Below, one piece after another: positions 11,156 through 23,474 of a stretch of DNA of 64,000 bases. The notes beneath the pieces were generated by a model. The model was not told the origin of the DNA, ran no database searches, and saw only the letters and a program-made list of their open reading frames with translations. A program made the position numbers and the translations under genes. The first letter of the stretch is position 1, and each line of letters opens with the position of its first letter. Origin of the DNA: Knoxdaviesia capensis (lineage: Eukaryota > Ascomycota > Sordariomycetes > Microascales > Gondwanamycetaceae); NCBI GenBank assembly GCA_001510575.1, contig LNGK01000005.1:1096466-1160465 (forward strand), in the 5' to 3' direction.

Positions 11156-13499
11156 ATGGCCTCCGTGCCGTCGGCATCATCAATGGCGCCCCCAGCCGAC
11201 CCGAATGCGCCGACCGACGGAGTCACTACGTCGGCCGCCACCCCCGAAACCACGCTGCCGGTCCGCGACCGCGCCTCGTTCGAAGCCGTCACGCTGGAGC
11301 GCTACCTGGTCCACGACTGGGTCGAGGCGGCGGCGCTCAAGGAACTCGGCATGCGCAACCACAACCACTTCACCAAGACGGTCGACGAGATCCGCGACTA
11401 CTCGGCCGTGCGCAACGAGTTCCGCCAGTGGTTCCCGCCGTCGCAGCTGTACGGCGAGGGCTACCAGGGCTACGGCAACGGCTTCACCGAGAACCACGGC
11501 CCGTCGCGCGTGGTGTACCCGACCCAGAAGATCCGCCGCCGCACCACCACGCCGCTGCGGTGGAAGCGCAAGGCCATGCTGCGCCAGTCGGAGGAGCACG
11601 AGGAGCTGGTGCCGGTGCGCCTGGACGTCGACTACAACACCATCAAGCTGCGCGACACGTTCACGTGGAACATCCACGACCGCATGATTCCGCTGGAGCT
11701 GTTTGCCACGCAGCTGGTTGAGGATCTCGGCGTCAAGCCGCCGGCCAACCAGGTGGTGTTCGAGCAGATCATTGCGCAGATGCGCGAGCAGCTGAGCGAT
11801 TTCTACCCGTTTGCCTTCTGCGAGGACGACGCGCTCGACCCCGAGCTGCCGTACTCGGCCTACAAGAACGACGAAATGCGCATCCTGGTGAAGCTGAACA
11901 TCACCATCGGCACCCACACGCTGGTCGACCAGTTCGAGTGGGACATCAACAACCCGCTCAACTCGCCCGAGGAGTTCGCCGCCGCCATGGCCCGCGACCT
12001 GTCGCTGTCGGGCGAGTTCGCCACCGCCATCGCCCACTGCATCCGCGAGCAGTCGCAGCTGTTCACCCGCAGCCTGTACAGCATCGGCCACCCGTTCGAC
12101 GGCCGCCCCGTCGAGGACGCCGATCTTGTCGCCGCCTTCCTGCCCACCCCCATCCCGTCGGTTTTCCGTCCCCAGCAGCAGGCACGCGAGTACGCGCCCT
12201 ACCTGTACGAGATGAGCGAGGCCGATCTGGAGCGCAACGAGACGATATTCTCGCGCGAGCAGCGCCGCCAGAAGCGCAGCGTCAACCGCCGCGGCGGCCC
12301 GCAGCTACCCGACCTCAAGGAGCGGCAGCGCACCATCCGCACCCTGGTGGTGTCGTCGGTGCTGCCGGGCGCCGCCGCCACCGTCGAGGAGTCGCGGCTG
12401 TACAAGCGCGCCGCCGCGCCCGCGGGCCTGCGCCGGCGCAACGCCGCCGGCGGCGAGCTATCAGACTCGGAGGAAAGCGAGGACTCGGGCCCCGAGTCGC
12501 CTGCCCCGTCTGCCCTGGCGGCCGGCACCGGCCGCACGCGCGGTCTCCGCGGTGCTGCGTCTGTCGCCCAGCAGCGCATTGTGCACCAGGGCCGCTCCAA
12601 GACCCCCGAGGTGTTTTTGGCCACGTCGGCTGTCGCCGTGGGCGGCAGCAGCGCGGGAGCGACCGGCGCATCGATCGCGGCCGCCGGCCACCACCACCTT
12701 CACGACGGGCGGCGGCGCGGCGTGACGTTGCTCGACGACGACGACGATGGTGCGGCGCCTCAGCCGCGTCTGCTGGTCACGCTCAAGGTTAACCGCGACA
12801 AGCTGCGCCGGGTGATGCGGCAGATTAATGGAGGCCCGCCCACGCCGCCGCCCGTTGCGGCCGCTCCCCCCCCGGCTGCTACCCCGTCGCAGCCGCGTGT
12901 CACCGCCATCCCGCCTCCCACGCTGCCAACCCCGACGTCTAGTGTGTCGGCTGTGCCGCCGCCCGTCCCCACTTCAGCTCCTGCTACTCCCGCCGCTGCT
13001 CTCCCGGCTGGCCAGCTGGGCCGGGTGCTTGCTGGCCCCCCTATTCCTGGCCAAGGACCGCCCCCTCCGGTAAGTTCTTTTTTCCCTTCCCCGTTCCTCA
13101 TCTCAAAACCCCGCCTGCTGCTACTCTCAGTTCATGGCTTCTAACCACTTCCTTCTATCGTGTTCTCTACAGCCCCCGACGCCTGACTGGCTGCAAACCG
13201 CGCTCACCGACCTCCAGAAATCGTACCCGTACGACCTCTTCGAGGGCATCATGAAGTTCTCGGTGCTGCACCCGACGACCGACGCGCCGATCCCCGCGGG
13301 CCAGACGCCGCCCGACGACGCGAAGTACGTGTTTCTGCCGCGCGTACGGTGTAAAGACTGCCCCGGCAAGCTGTACACGCCCGGCCCCGAGATGACCGCG
13401 GGCAACTTCGAGGTGCATCTCAAGAACCGGCTGCATCGCGACAAGGTCGATGCGCGCGTCGGACACCCGACGAGAAACAGCAACCCGCCCGCGGCGTAG
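11156..13499 (+). CDS. snf5: SNF5-family chromatin-remodelling subunit
   Basis: Two exons, 11156-13069 and 13173-13499, are joined through a GTAAGT...CTACAG intron in phase 0 to give 746 residues. The SNF5 core is clear: repeat 1 at about 152-220 (from PVRLDVDY to FYPFAF) and repeat 2 at about 243-330 (ILVKLNITIG to GHPFDGRPV). SNF5/INI1 proteins are core subunits of SWI/SNF or RSC complexes that move nucleosomes. The rest is low-complexity: acidic and Ser-rich around 470-500, a GHHHLHDG run, and a Pro-rich linker. The C-terminal exon holds a C-x2-C...H-x5-H arrangement (C698, C701, H720, H726), like a U1/matrin-type zinc finger. ATG 11156 is the first in-frame ATG and has good context (GCCATGG). 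I cannot separate Snf5 from Sfh1 by sequence alone; size favours Snf5. Confidence 0.9.
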
Positions 13500-14549
13500 G
13501 AGTTTTCTTAGAGGATAGGATGCGATAGGGGAGGCCTGTGGTTTTAGTCTTACTTTCTTTTTCCTTGACGTTTCTTCTTCTCGATACGCTGCTTTCATTT
13601 TAACATGCTTCATTTCTCCTTTCCCTAAACTTTTGTTTTCTTCGTTCTGCCTGCTTTTCTTGCTGTTCTTCCGAGTCCTTCTCTTGGTGTTTGGATCTAT
13701 CTTGAGCCGGTGGGGTGGGCGCTGCGTGTGGCTTTCATTTTCCTTTTGGAGTCTTTTCCCCTTTCTCTTCAGTCCGTTGCTCTGTCAACTATTCTGTACT
13801 TTATAAACGCTGTTTCTCCTTACTGTCTGGTTTTTCTGTGGAGAACGCGCCTGTTTGTTGGAACACAGCAATTAATGCATCTTCTTGATTCCTCGATCTA
13901 CCAGCCCTGATACATGATGTGAACACTTCTCAAAGAGACATGGTCTTGTGTGTATGCTTCGGCAATAGAGAATAAAACAGGGACTGACAAGGAGACACCG
14001 CCGTATTGTAGATACACACTTCACTTAGCTAACTACCCTGCAGATAATTCCCCGAACACTTATGAACACTTGGAGAACAGCATCAAAACCCAAGATAACG
14101 AGCAAGAAAGGAAAAAGAAGCAACAATATAGGAAAAACCAACCGACGGGAATCAAACATGAAAAGAGGAAAAAAAAACTCGAGAAAGCAATCGAAGAAGA
14201 AAATATCGAAACCAAACCATACAGCAGTACAAAAAGACCTTGACTTGAAAACATGGAAAGCAAGAGAAGTAACTATCGAGACCGTAAAACAAACACACAT
14301 CCACGCGGATAAAAAAGAGACCGACTCCGAGACTCGGCCGTAAGAAGAAAAACGAGACAGGAGAGCCGAGAAGATCCCCGAGGAGGGACCCTTCCGACTC
14401 GTAACCGTGAGACAACGAAGCTTGGCTTAGAATCGAACACCACCACAGGTCCTCACCATCATAGCCCCAATCCCAGGACCATTCTCCCACCAAGCCCGAG
14501 TACACCCCCTTCACCATCTCTCCACGTGAATAACGACCAAAGGGACCCT
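13500..14549. other. Convergent 3' intergenic region, snf5 and pds5
   Basis: Both genes end into this 1.05-kb stretch, so it should carry two 3' UTRs. It is T-rich on the snf5 side and A-rich on the pds5 side. No gene or repeat stands out. Confidence 0.6.
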
Positions 14550-17500
14550 TTACCTTCGCGCCCGGCCCGTCGCACGCGCCGCAGCCCGCCGAGTCGGGGG
14601 TGGAGGTGTCAGGTCCGAATCCGAGCCGTCGTCATCGTGGACGACCTTTTTCTTCGGAGGGGGCCGCGCCTCCTCCTCCTCCTCCTCGTCATCATCATCC
14701 GCCACCGGCTCATCGTCCTCGTCCTCGTCGTCCTCCTCAATGCGCTCCGGCCGACGACTCTGCGGCGCTGGGGGCGCACGTGTCGCCCGCGAGCTGCTAG
14801 TAGGCCGAGGCCCGCTGCCATCCAGGTACTCCCATTCCGCCACACCGTCCAACATCTCCTCATCATCCTCGTCCGAGTCGCGCTCCGCGTAGGTGGTTGC
14901 AGACTGACGCGACCGGCCACTACGCCGGCGCTCGGCAAGATCCATCTCCGACGGACGCCGCCGCCGCGACGGGCCATCGCTGCCCTCATCGTCATCGTCA
15001 TCATCGTCGTCGTGGTCTGCCCGGCGCGGTCGTTGGGCCCGGCTCTTAGCACTGGCTTTCTTCGACGCGCCGCCGCCACCACCAGACGCGCGCTTGTCGC
15101 GTGGGGCACTTGGTCGGACGGCAAGCTGGCGGGGCTTCTTCGCTGGCGGTTCGGGCCGGTCTTCGCCAGGGCGTCGCTTCTGGGTTGGGGCATTACATGT
15201 TAGAGCTTGTATCACAGCGGAAGGGGGTGGGGGATCTGTGATATGCCTTACCTTCTTTCGGTCCACAGACCGGATCAGCTCATCCAACCGATCGTCCATT
15301 CCATCAGAGATGTACTGCTTACGTGCAATCTCTTGCGCCGCATCATGCGACGGCAGTGCTGTGAATAGGCCAATAGGCAGGCCAACCTTATCGGGATACG
15401 CCTGGAAGCTCCAGTTCTTCTTCTCCTGCCATTTGCGAATCACCGCCTGCGCGAGGTCGCTGAGGACGTACAGGTTCTCGCTCATCTCCGGGTCGATGCC
15501 GTCCAGCGTCTGCTTCACACGTTCGGCGTACTTGAAAATCATCCCCAGATTGCTCTCCGTGGCCACCGTGCTCACGTAGAAAAGAATGTATCGCGCATGG
15601 TCGACCAGGTTGTCCGGGTCGTTGCTGTAGTCGGGGTGGTGGGCGAGCAGCGAAATCAGCCGGCCCATGACCGCCTCCATCACTCGCTGCTTGTTTTCCT
15701 CAAAGGCGCGGGCGCGGGCGCGGATCCAGGTCTCGACGCGATTCTTGAAGGTCGCAACCGGCTCAAACGCAGTCAGGAAGATGATGGTGTAGAACCGGAA
15801 CCGGAGCTTACCGTGCGCCAGGTACTTTTGCAGTTTCTCAATGAACCGATGGCGCACTGCCGGCTCTCCACGTTGGGCCACGTAGGCAAGGGAGTTGAAG
15901 TCGGCCGCCGGCAACAGCTCGTCGAAGTGACGGTTAGTACAAAGCTTCAACATGAGCTGTGATGCCAGAAGCAGAAGTCGGGACCGGTGATGCTTCGGAG
16001 TATCCTTGGTCTTGCACACTTCTCCGTCCTTTCCGATCAGCGAGCGGAGTAGCTTGAACACCGGCTGGGCCTTGGTCTTGGCCTCTTCGGCGTCCTTGGT
16101 GGCCCGGAGACGGTTCACCAGAATATGCAGCGCCAAGCACTTCGCCTGGATCTCTTCGTCCATCTCGTGATCCTCAACCCAGTTGGGGTCCCGGCTCGTG
16201 GCGTCAGTCTTGACTTGGAGCAGGGTCTGCTGAACAGCTAGGTCGAGAATCTGGTCATCGTAGTCGATAGTAACGGCCGGTGCCAGAAGCTCGAGCTGGC
16301 TGACCGCCGAGAGCTTGTTTAGGAAGTGAGGGGTTCCGTATTTCCAGTTCTTCATGATCTTCTGAATCAACGTAGTAGCTTGGACTTCTGCCTTTTCCTT
16401 CTTCTGCGACATGATGATGCTAACAGCATGTTTGGCCGCCTTCGCCGGCTTGCCATACAGAGCATAGCTCTGCAGCGTCTGGGCAAAGTTGCGGTCCTGT
16501 GGAAGCTCGGACGGGTACTTGCGGGCATACACCGAGCAAGCCTTCAGGATATCGGCAACCGCGGCGTCGTTTTCCTTGGAGTCGGTCGGGGCCTGTTCGA
16601 CCAAGCTCTTGCAAAGGTCCCCGACGTGGGTCTTGAAGATCTCGGGGTTCCGCTGGGAGATTTCTCCGAGAATTTCGTGCGCTGTACCGCCGAGTCCATC
16701 GCGGTCACTGCGGGAATACTCCAGGATAGTGACCAGGTGGCTTTTGTTGAACATGATGCAGGCTGACCGATACATCAGGGGGACCATCGTCTCAAAAATG
16801 GCAAACTGCGCGGTTCCGCGGATGCGCTTGATCAGCTCCTTGATGGCGGCATGCACCGTCTTGAAGTCGTTGTCCAGACCAATGGCAAAACGAACGAGCT
16901 GGTAGTTGCGGCGGTCGTTCATCTTGGCGAATTTCTGTAGGTCGTTCATCGTCTTGTTCTTGTCTGGGAAGAACTGCGAAATGTATTGAATGGCGGTGTT
17001 GAGATTGGAGGTAATCTTAGTCTCGTTTTCATCCATGGTGCCGCCATTGTACAACTCGCACTGGCGAACAAAGGTTTCCATCACCTTGGAAAACTGCGGC
17101 TGACGCGCCTGCATGGCAAAGAAGGCCTTCTTTGCCGGATCGTCCAGAGAATGCACGAGCTGGAGGATGCGCTCGGTCCGGATCTTGTCGGCATCGTATG
17201 ACAGCGCCTGGCTGCCCTTCTCGCCCTTTGCAGCTTTGCGCGGGGGGAAACCTAGCGGAACTAGACACTCGAAAATCACCCGGTCAAGGAGGATGTTGAG
17301 ATCGAGGTCGTTGGCGTAAAACGCATTGATGATTCGCGTGGGAATACCCGAGAGACAGGCAATCACGGCCTCCTGGCCAGCGGCAAGCTCTCCCGCAGCA
17401 ACAGACCAGAGCTTTCCCATCAGGGACATGGCCTCGACACGCACGGCCGGCCGCTTGTCACGGCAACGATCAGCAAGACTTCCGAGAACCGACCCTTCCT

Positions 17501-19190
17501 TTTGCACACCGCCATTGGGTCCAAGCTTCAGGATGATGTCGCGGAAGTTGAACAACTCGATGGCGCGCACAGCTGCCAAGCGGACCTTTTCATCGGAATC
17601 GTTGAGTTTCTCGCCCAAAGCCTGCACCAGCTGGGTCTGGTCCTCGCGGCTGAGACCAATGCCTCCGGCAGACGTGGAGAGAATGTAGCCGATACTGGTA
17701 GTCCAAGCGGCGCGGATGGTCGCGGCCTTATCGTTCCGACGGCCGATGAAGCTATGGTACGCGGCGGGGTGAGTCTGCGCAAACGACTGTGGGCTCATGG
17801 GGGTTGTGAGAACGCTAGCCGAAGTCGACGCTGATGGCTCGTCGGCGAGGCGGATAGGCGGGTAGGCGCACGGATCGAGCGCGCGCGGAGGGGGCGGGCC
17901 AGCGGCTCCGATACCGGAAATCATGTCGCCCAGAGTCTCTGCCGCGATCTGGCGCAGATGGACGCTGTCAGCCGACAGCTCCGCCTCGACCTGGGGAATG
18001 ACATTTTGCAAGACTGCAGGCTCAGAGCGCCAGAGTTCGCGAATAAGAAGATGGGCGCGCGAGAGACTGTTGAGGTCTGACTCGGTCGGGCCGGCGGGGG
18101 CTTCGTCGTCGTCGCCATCATCCCCGCCACGGTTACCGTTGGACTTGGTCGCAAAGCTCGAAGCGTCCATGATGACATCGCTAAAGTACTGGCTGACGTA
18201 GCGCGACATTTTCTCGGGACACTCGATGCAGAGAGCCTTGGCCATCAGATATGCGGCCGGCTCCTTCTTGAGTAGGAGGGTGGACTGCGAGGCATTGGTG
18301 TCGGGACGATCAGACTTGGAGCGGGCGCCTCCCGGAGGAACAGCGCGGAGGAACTGGGCCATGATCACGTCGATGACCGAGGCGGGGATTCCGGGGCTCT
18401 CGTCAATCATGGTGACCATGATTTGCGTTAAGTGATGCTCGACGTCCTTGGGAATATCATCGTCAGACTTCTCCGAGCTCAGGTGGCTGATAACATCGAA
18501 ACAGGTTGAGGACAGGCGAAGGAAAAGGTCGTCGGCGCCATCGAGGTCGTTCAAGATGAGCACACTCTTGACATCGGAGAGTGACACGAGAACGTGCTTA
18601 TGTTGGCTGTGGTAGGGGTTAGAAGTGTTTTGGAGGGCGGGCAGAATATCGCGGATGAAAAGAGAGAATATCATCTATTTGTGAGGCAAGAGAGGAAGAT
18701 TGGAAGTTAGTTCGTGATACGAGAAACAGGATCCCGAGCAAACACTTGCCTTTAGCTGGTCCTCGGTAAACGGCGCATCGGGAGCACACAGACGCAGCAC
18801 TTCAACCAAACACGCAGCGACATGAGAGCGCACGCCCAGATCTTTGTGCTGGACAAGATTCCGCTGGGCCAACGACGTGGCGACCTCAAGTAGCGAGTCC
18901 TTGTCGACGGTCTCTTGGTCAATATCGATCATTTCGCCGAGAAGCCGCTCTAGTCGCGGCAGCAACACACTGACGCCAATGGGCTTTCCCGGCTTCCATG
19001 ATAGCGGCTCGTTGAACTTGAGACGGACAAGGTCGGTGTCAGGGCCGGCGGCGGCAGTATCGACTTCGGGTTCTTCGGCATCGAGATCGATGTCTTCGGC
19101 AGGAGAGAGTTCGGAATCCGAATCAGACTCGGGCTCGGGCTCGGGTTCGGGGTCGCGCTCTTTGCGAGCTCGTCGGCGCGGCGGAGCCAT
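14550..19190 (-). CDS. pds5: Sister-chromatid cohesion protein Pds5/BimD
   Basis: Three exons, 19190-18750, 18674-15252 and 15179-14550, give 1,497 residues. Pds5 proteins are HEAT-repeat factors that bind cohesin and control sister-chromatid cohesion; the Aspergillus member is BimD. Support comes from overall length, the helical repeat body, the N-terminal block around LKMIFSLFIRDILPAL with HVLVSLSDVKSVL, and a charged C-terminal tail with Lys/Arg patches, Asp runs and DSDLTPPPP. The N-terminus is Arg-rich followed by Glu-Pro and Ser-Asp repeats. Intron 1 (18749-18675) begins with GC, not GT: AAG followed by GCAAGT, a standard GC-AG form. Intron 2 (15251-15180) is 72 nt with no stop and is divisible by three, but has GTAAGG, CTAAC and CCCAG signals, so I treat it as a real intron. 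If retained it would add 24 residues. Confidence 0.93.
15180..15251 (-). other. Stop-free in-frame 72-nt intron of pds5
   Basis: The donor is GTAAGG at 15251, a CTAAC branch lies in the last third and the acceptor CCCAG ends at 15180. The length is a multiple of three and the frame has no stop, so a plain ORF reader would translate it. It separates the HEAT-repeat body from the charged tail. Confidence 0.7.
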
Positions 19191-21264
19191 GGCTACACCG
19201 CCAAAAAAACAACGGAGAAGGGGATTCGAGGTGGTTCAATTCAGCACCGAGAACGAACTGTCGCGGTCGCGTTCAACCTCTGTCAGCCAAAGCAGGAAAG
19301 ATACTCGGTGCAAGGCCAGATGAACAGGTCTTAACAACTGGCACCGCCAATGAGATATGCTGATGGAACTGAAGAATTAGAAGGAAACACAGAGACGGAG
19401 ACAACAAAGGATGAGAGGCTTTGTTATGAAGAATGCAACACTGGCCAAATAACCGGAGAACACAGAAAAAAAGGATGATCACAAATGGTGGGAAACCCTT
19501 AGAATAAATAACAGGGGGGTTAAAGAGAAATCGCGTTGTCGCAAGGTGAAATTCAACACAATACACACACACGTACACCAAAAATACCGTAAGGAGAAAA
19601 CAAAAGAAAGTCAAAATAGATCACGTCTCAGAAGGACTTTCAATTGAGGAACAATGAAAGATACACGTGAAGATGAATAGAGGCATAAGAAAGGGAAAGA
19701 TAAATAAATGTGGTCATGTCAGAGAGAAAAAATGAATTGAAGAAGGGGAGAAGGGAAAAAAAAATAAAATAAAAATAAAAAGGCTGAAGATTCGGATGGT
19801 GTATAATGTAGCGCTATAGAAAAAATAATTGAGAGAAGGAAGGTACCTGCAAATGTCCCACTTCAGGACGCTCCTGCCAGCTATTTTTTTTCTGTGTGTT
19901 AAGAGCGTTCGTGACGCGGTCGCGGCTGCCGGTTTTGCGGTTTTGGCGGAAGCTCAGCAAGGACTGGAGTTAAAATTACCACTTAGAACTCGAAGCTGAA
20001 TTGACAGTCGGCTGCAGCTGTCGGCAGCTGGACCTCGTGTGAGGATGGCTTGATCTAGCCAATGATAGCTCGGCATGTCGAGTCACATGCTGTGTCACGG
20101 GGATGGTGTGTTCAGCTTATCGTTATCGGCCACAATGCTGCCATCAACGACGTCGAGGCTGGTGTTGTGTTTGGCTTGAAGACTTTGACGGTTTATTGTT
20201 CTCGTTGATGCTGTTGTTCCTGTAGCGGAGGTGGTGGCGAACATCTCGAAGCTTGGCCGCACGTCAATTGTCCTTCACCGATCTGGCAGATGCTAGGGGC
20301 AAGAACGACGGCGGCAAGAGCCCCTATTTAACCCTAACCAACCCGAACATATCTGGATTATCAGCATCTTGCGGTAACTGAGAGGTGACTTGATGAGATT
20401 GGCCACAATGGATATGGAAACCACTGGAACATGCTGTTAAATGCTGCTTAGTGCCCTCTATATATACGAAATACTGAATAACTTGAGCCGGATTGGGCTT
20501 CAGTTCATCGACGATTCGAAACTGTCTGCGTGTCCGCCGATTCCCGTCAAACATTGGGTAGCAAATAGCAAATAAACCTCGGAAGAAAGCTGCATATAGA
20601 CGGACAGTCTGGCCCAGAGCAGAAGAGTAGGAAACGTAAGCATCCTACACAGTCGTGATGCTCAGTGGCCGTGGAAGTGAAGAAACGAATAAGGAAGGAA
20701 CCAGTGTTGGTGGTGACTGCCCATCTAGTCAAGCGATACATGTATGCATCAAAACGAGTTGTGTAGAGCCCTAACAGCAAAAGCAGATATGCATCAAAAC
20801 GTTCCTTCCATAAACGAACACCGTTGACTCAATAATATTCGTGATTCACACTTTTTTTGTGCGTTTAGGGTAACCCAACAAGAAAATACATGTAACAGGT
20901 ATTTTTCTCTCCTGCCGTATTTGTTGTGTCCTCCAAAACCAAGTCATAGTGAATATCTTCTTGATGACTGTTTTCTTTTCTTCTTCTTTTTCTTCTTCTT
21001 CTCCTCTCTCTTTCTTTCCTTCCTTCTTCACGCCAACACACTTTCTCTTCGGTTAACCGCCTTGATCTTCGGTGTTTTCGACATTTTCCGCCCTCCAATC
21101 ATCGACACCATCATCTCTACCCGTGAGTTCTATTTCTCAATAGCAAAAGAATGCCAAGATATTATCCGCTACAGTCATATGGACTTTCCTCCCAGTTTGG
21201 GAGCTGACAACTAACACAATTTCCCTGACTCTATCCGACAGCGCGCCTGAGAATCTTGTCGAAG
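19191..21264. promoter_or_regulatory. Divergent intergenic region between pds5 and the GPI-protein gene (2.1 kb)
   Basis: It holds the promoters of both genes. Purine-rich sequence covers 19600-19780. Near 19911-19930 there is a GTGACGCGGTCGCGG stretch with an ACGCG core like the MluI cell-cycle box, which would suit a cohesion gene but is only a motif match. A telomere-like AACCCTAACC lies at 20330-20339. I see no gene. Confidence 0.5.
21123..21241 (+). other. 5' UTR intron of the GPI-protein gene
   Basis: GTGAGT donor at 21123, CTAAC branch motif near 21210, acceptor CCGACAG ending at 21241, 23 nt before the start codon. It removes 119 nt from the leader. Confidence 0.6.
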
Positions 21265-22767
21265 ATGGCCAAGATCACGAGCATTTCCGGCCTTGTGGCC
21301 ACTTCCCTTGCCCTTCTGGCCGCGGCCAACCCGGCTTCTGGCCAGGAGAAGGTCAACCCCGGCCATAGACTTCATCCGTCGATGTTTGCCAACGCTTCCA
21401 CTCCGGTCGCCGAGACTACCACGGCGACTTCGACCAAGTCCCTCTGGAATAACCGGCCCACCATCATCATCGGCGGCGTGCCTCTTTCTTCGGTCACCCA
21501 CTCCGACACTGTTCTCCCGAAGCCTCACGGTATCATTATTGGTACCACCGGATTCGCCCCCGTCCCCTCTGCTCCGGAGATCACTACTGTGACCACCTCG
21601 CTCCACTTCGGAACTGGTGGTACTAGTGGTTCGCCCACCGGCACGTCTGGCTTCGAACCCCCGAAGTACAGCAACTCGACCGTCGTGATTCACCCGTCCA
21701 CCTCGTCTGGTGTTCGGGTTCTTATTTCTGAGACTGGTGTCAGCATCACTCCCACGTAAGTTCATTCCCAAGTCCTCTCCGTCGTGGCTGACAACCATCA
21801 GCAAAAAGGTACGTGTAGAACAGCCGATCAAACCGAATCTAACAGCGTCTCAATGCATAGTATCGTCCATACCCCTTTCAGCACCACTGTTGCCCGTCCC
21901 ACCGGTTTCTCGACCTCCACCATCCGGATGAACACTACTGTCGCCGAGGAGGCTCCCACGGCAACCGTCACGGCTACCGCCATTGGCACCCGTGTTATCA
22001 CCAAGACTGTGACCACCACTCGCACCGTGACACAGTTCACCACCATTACCGTTACTGAGGGCCAGACCGGCGCCCCTGTTGGGGCCGAGGGTAGCTCGAC
22101 TCTGCCTACTGAGGAGACCGCTGAGCCCAGCACCATCGACAGTGGCAACAAGGGACCCGGCTCGTTCAAGACCACCGTGACCATCTCGGATCTGTACCGC
22201 TACCGCACCTCGACCAACGGTGATAACCAGGCTGCCGGTGCCACCACCTCTGCTAGCACGGCTGTTTCGGTTGGAGACCTTCCGCCTCTGTCGTCGGTGA
22301 CTCCGTTCACCACTGTGACCATTGATCACCTGTACAAGCCCACTGCGACCATGGAGCCTCAGCCCTCGGAGTCTGTCAAGAACTCGTCTGTTTCGCTGCA
22401 GACTCTGACCATCCCCATCCCCACTGTCGATGTTTTCACCACTGTCAACGAGGATGGCCACTCTACCGTTGTTACATATACCTCCACGTCGACCCGGATT
22501 GTCACTATTGCTGTGAGCCATGTGCCTAGCCGCCAAATGACCGGATTCACTAGCTTTGATGCCGGAAACTCGACTCGCACCCTGCCCACTGAGTCTGGCA
22601 GAGGAACTTGGGCTGGAACGGCCACCGGAACTGCCATGGAGCCTCCCGCCGTTGACACCGCCACCGCCGAAAACCCGATTGCTGGCGCCGCTGCCATGGG
22701 TACCCCGGTCATTCTGGGCAGCTTGGTGGCTTCAATGGTGATTCTGGTCACTTCTCTGCTGGGCTAG
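21265..22767 (+). CDS. Ser/Thr-rich GPI-anchored cell-surface protein
   Basis: Two exons, 21265-21755 and 21882-22767, give 458 residues. The N-terminus is a signal peptide (hydrophobic SGLVATSLALLAAA, cleavage likely near residue 25). The body is rich in Thr, Ser and Val with repeated TTVT/TVTI-type segments and several N-glycosylation sequons (NST, NSS, NTT). The last 25 or so residues are hydrophobic and end at the stop, after a small-residue stretch (AGAAAMG), as in a GPI-attachment signal. Such proteins sit in the plasma membrane or wall and are heavily O-mannosylated. No enzymatic domain is visible. The start is the first ATG after the spliced leader. The acceptor choice is uncertain: AGs at 21845, 21860 and 21881 all keep the frame. 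Confidence 0.8.
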
Positions 22768-23474
22768 TTGACAAACAACACGTGTCCCACCACGGCTGCC
22801 CAAGCGCCGTTTGGAGGAGAGGGAGATTGGAGAAGAGATTGAATTGGGAAGAGAGCAGACGCATGGGCGAAAAAAAAGGATCTCCAGATGCATGTGGTGG
22901 AAAAGGGATCTTGCTGCTCAAGTAGCCTTTTTGTGTTCTTCGTGTGTTTTCTGGCAGTTTTCAGTTTTTCCTGCTTGTCCTGCATGTACTTGGTTGGGGT
23001 CCTGGGTGAGCAGGAACAGACATTGTGCGACAAAGATAGAGATGGATTGGTCGCAATGGAATGCAATAAGCTTGCAATAGGTACATAATACAGATGCCCT
23101 TGAAAATATCAAAATGCAAATGTCAATCCCGATGGTAATTTTATGAGAAGACTGAAAATCAGTGTGATTCTTCAATGCGATAATGTGTGGTGGTGGTGGT
23201 CAGTGACCAGACCTAGGAAAAAAACCACAGGCGCAACTTTATATTGCATTTACCAGGTATATGCACTAAACAGGGCCAACAACCGCGCTTACCGGGGTTT
23301 ATGCATTTATCGGGGCTCTCACCAAAACCCAAACGGCGATTCACATCACATCTCGACGAATCCTTTTTCTGTCACCCAAAAGCTTCTTCCCTCCAACACA
23401 ACAATTGACGGGAGGAAACCCCCCCAAAAGTCCACCAAAGACTGGACCTACCACGAAACAGTCCTTCGGCAACC
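22768..23474. other. Intergenic, GPI-protein gene to capping enzyme (0.7 kb)
   Basis: It contains the 3' UTR of the first gene and the promoter of the second. Two CGGGG-containing units (TTACCGGGG and TTATCGGGG) sit about 20 nt apart near 23290-23320, roughly 160-190 bp before the capping-enzyme start; they may be transcription-factor sites. Confidence 0.5.

Noticed and set aside
11180..12091. 303-codon open frame on the minus strand
   Set aside because: It is antisense to snf5 exon 1 and has a Val/Arg/Leu/His-rich composition typical of a shadow frame.
14425..14445. TTCGATTC on the minus strand as a tRNA T-loop
   Set aside because: The flanking bases do not form a 5-bp stem and no anticodon arm is visible.
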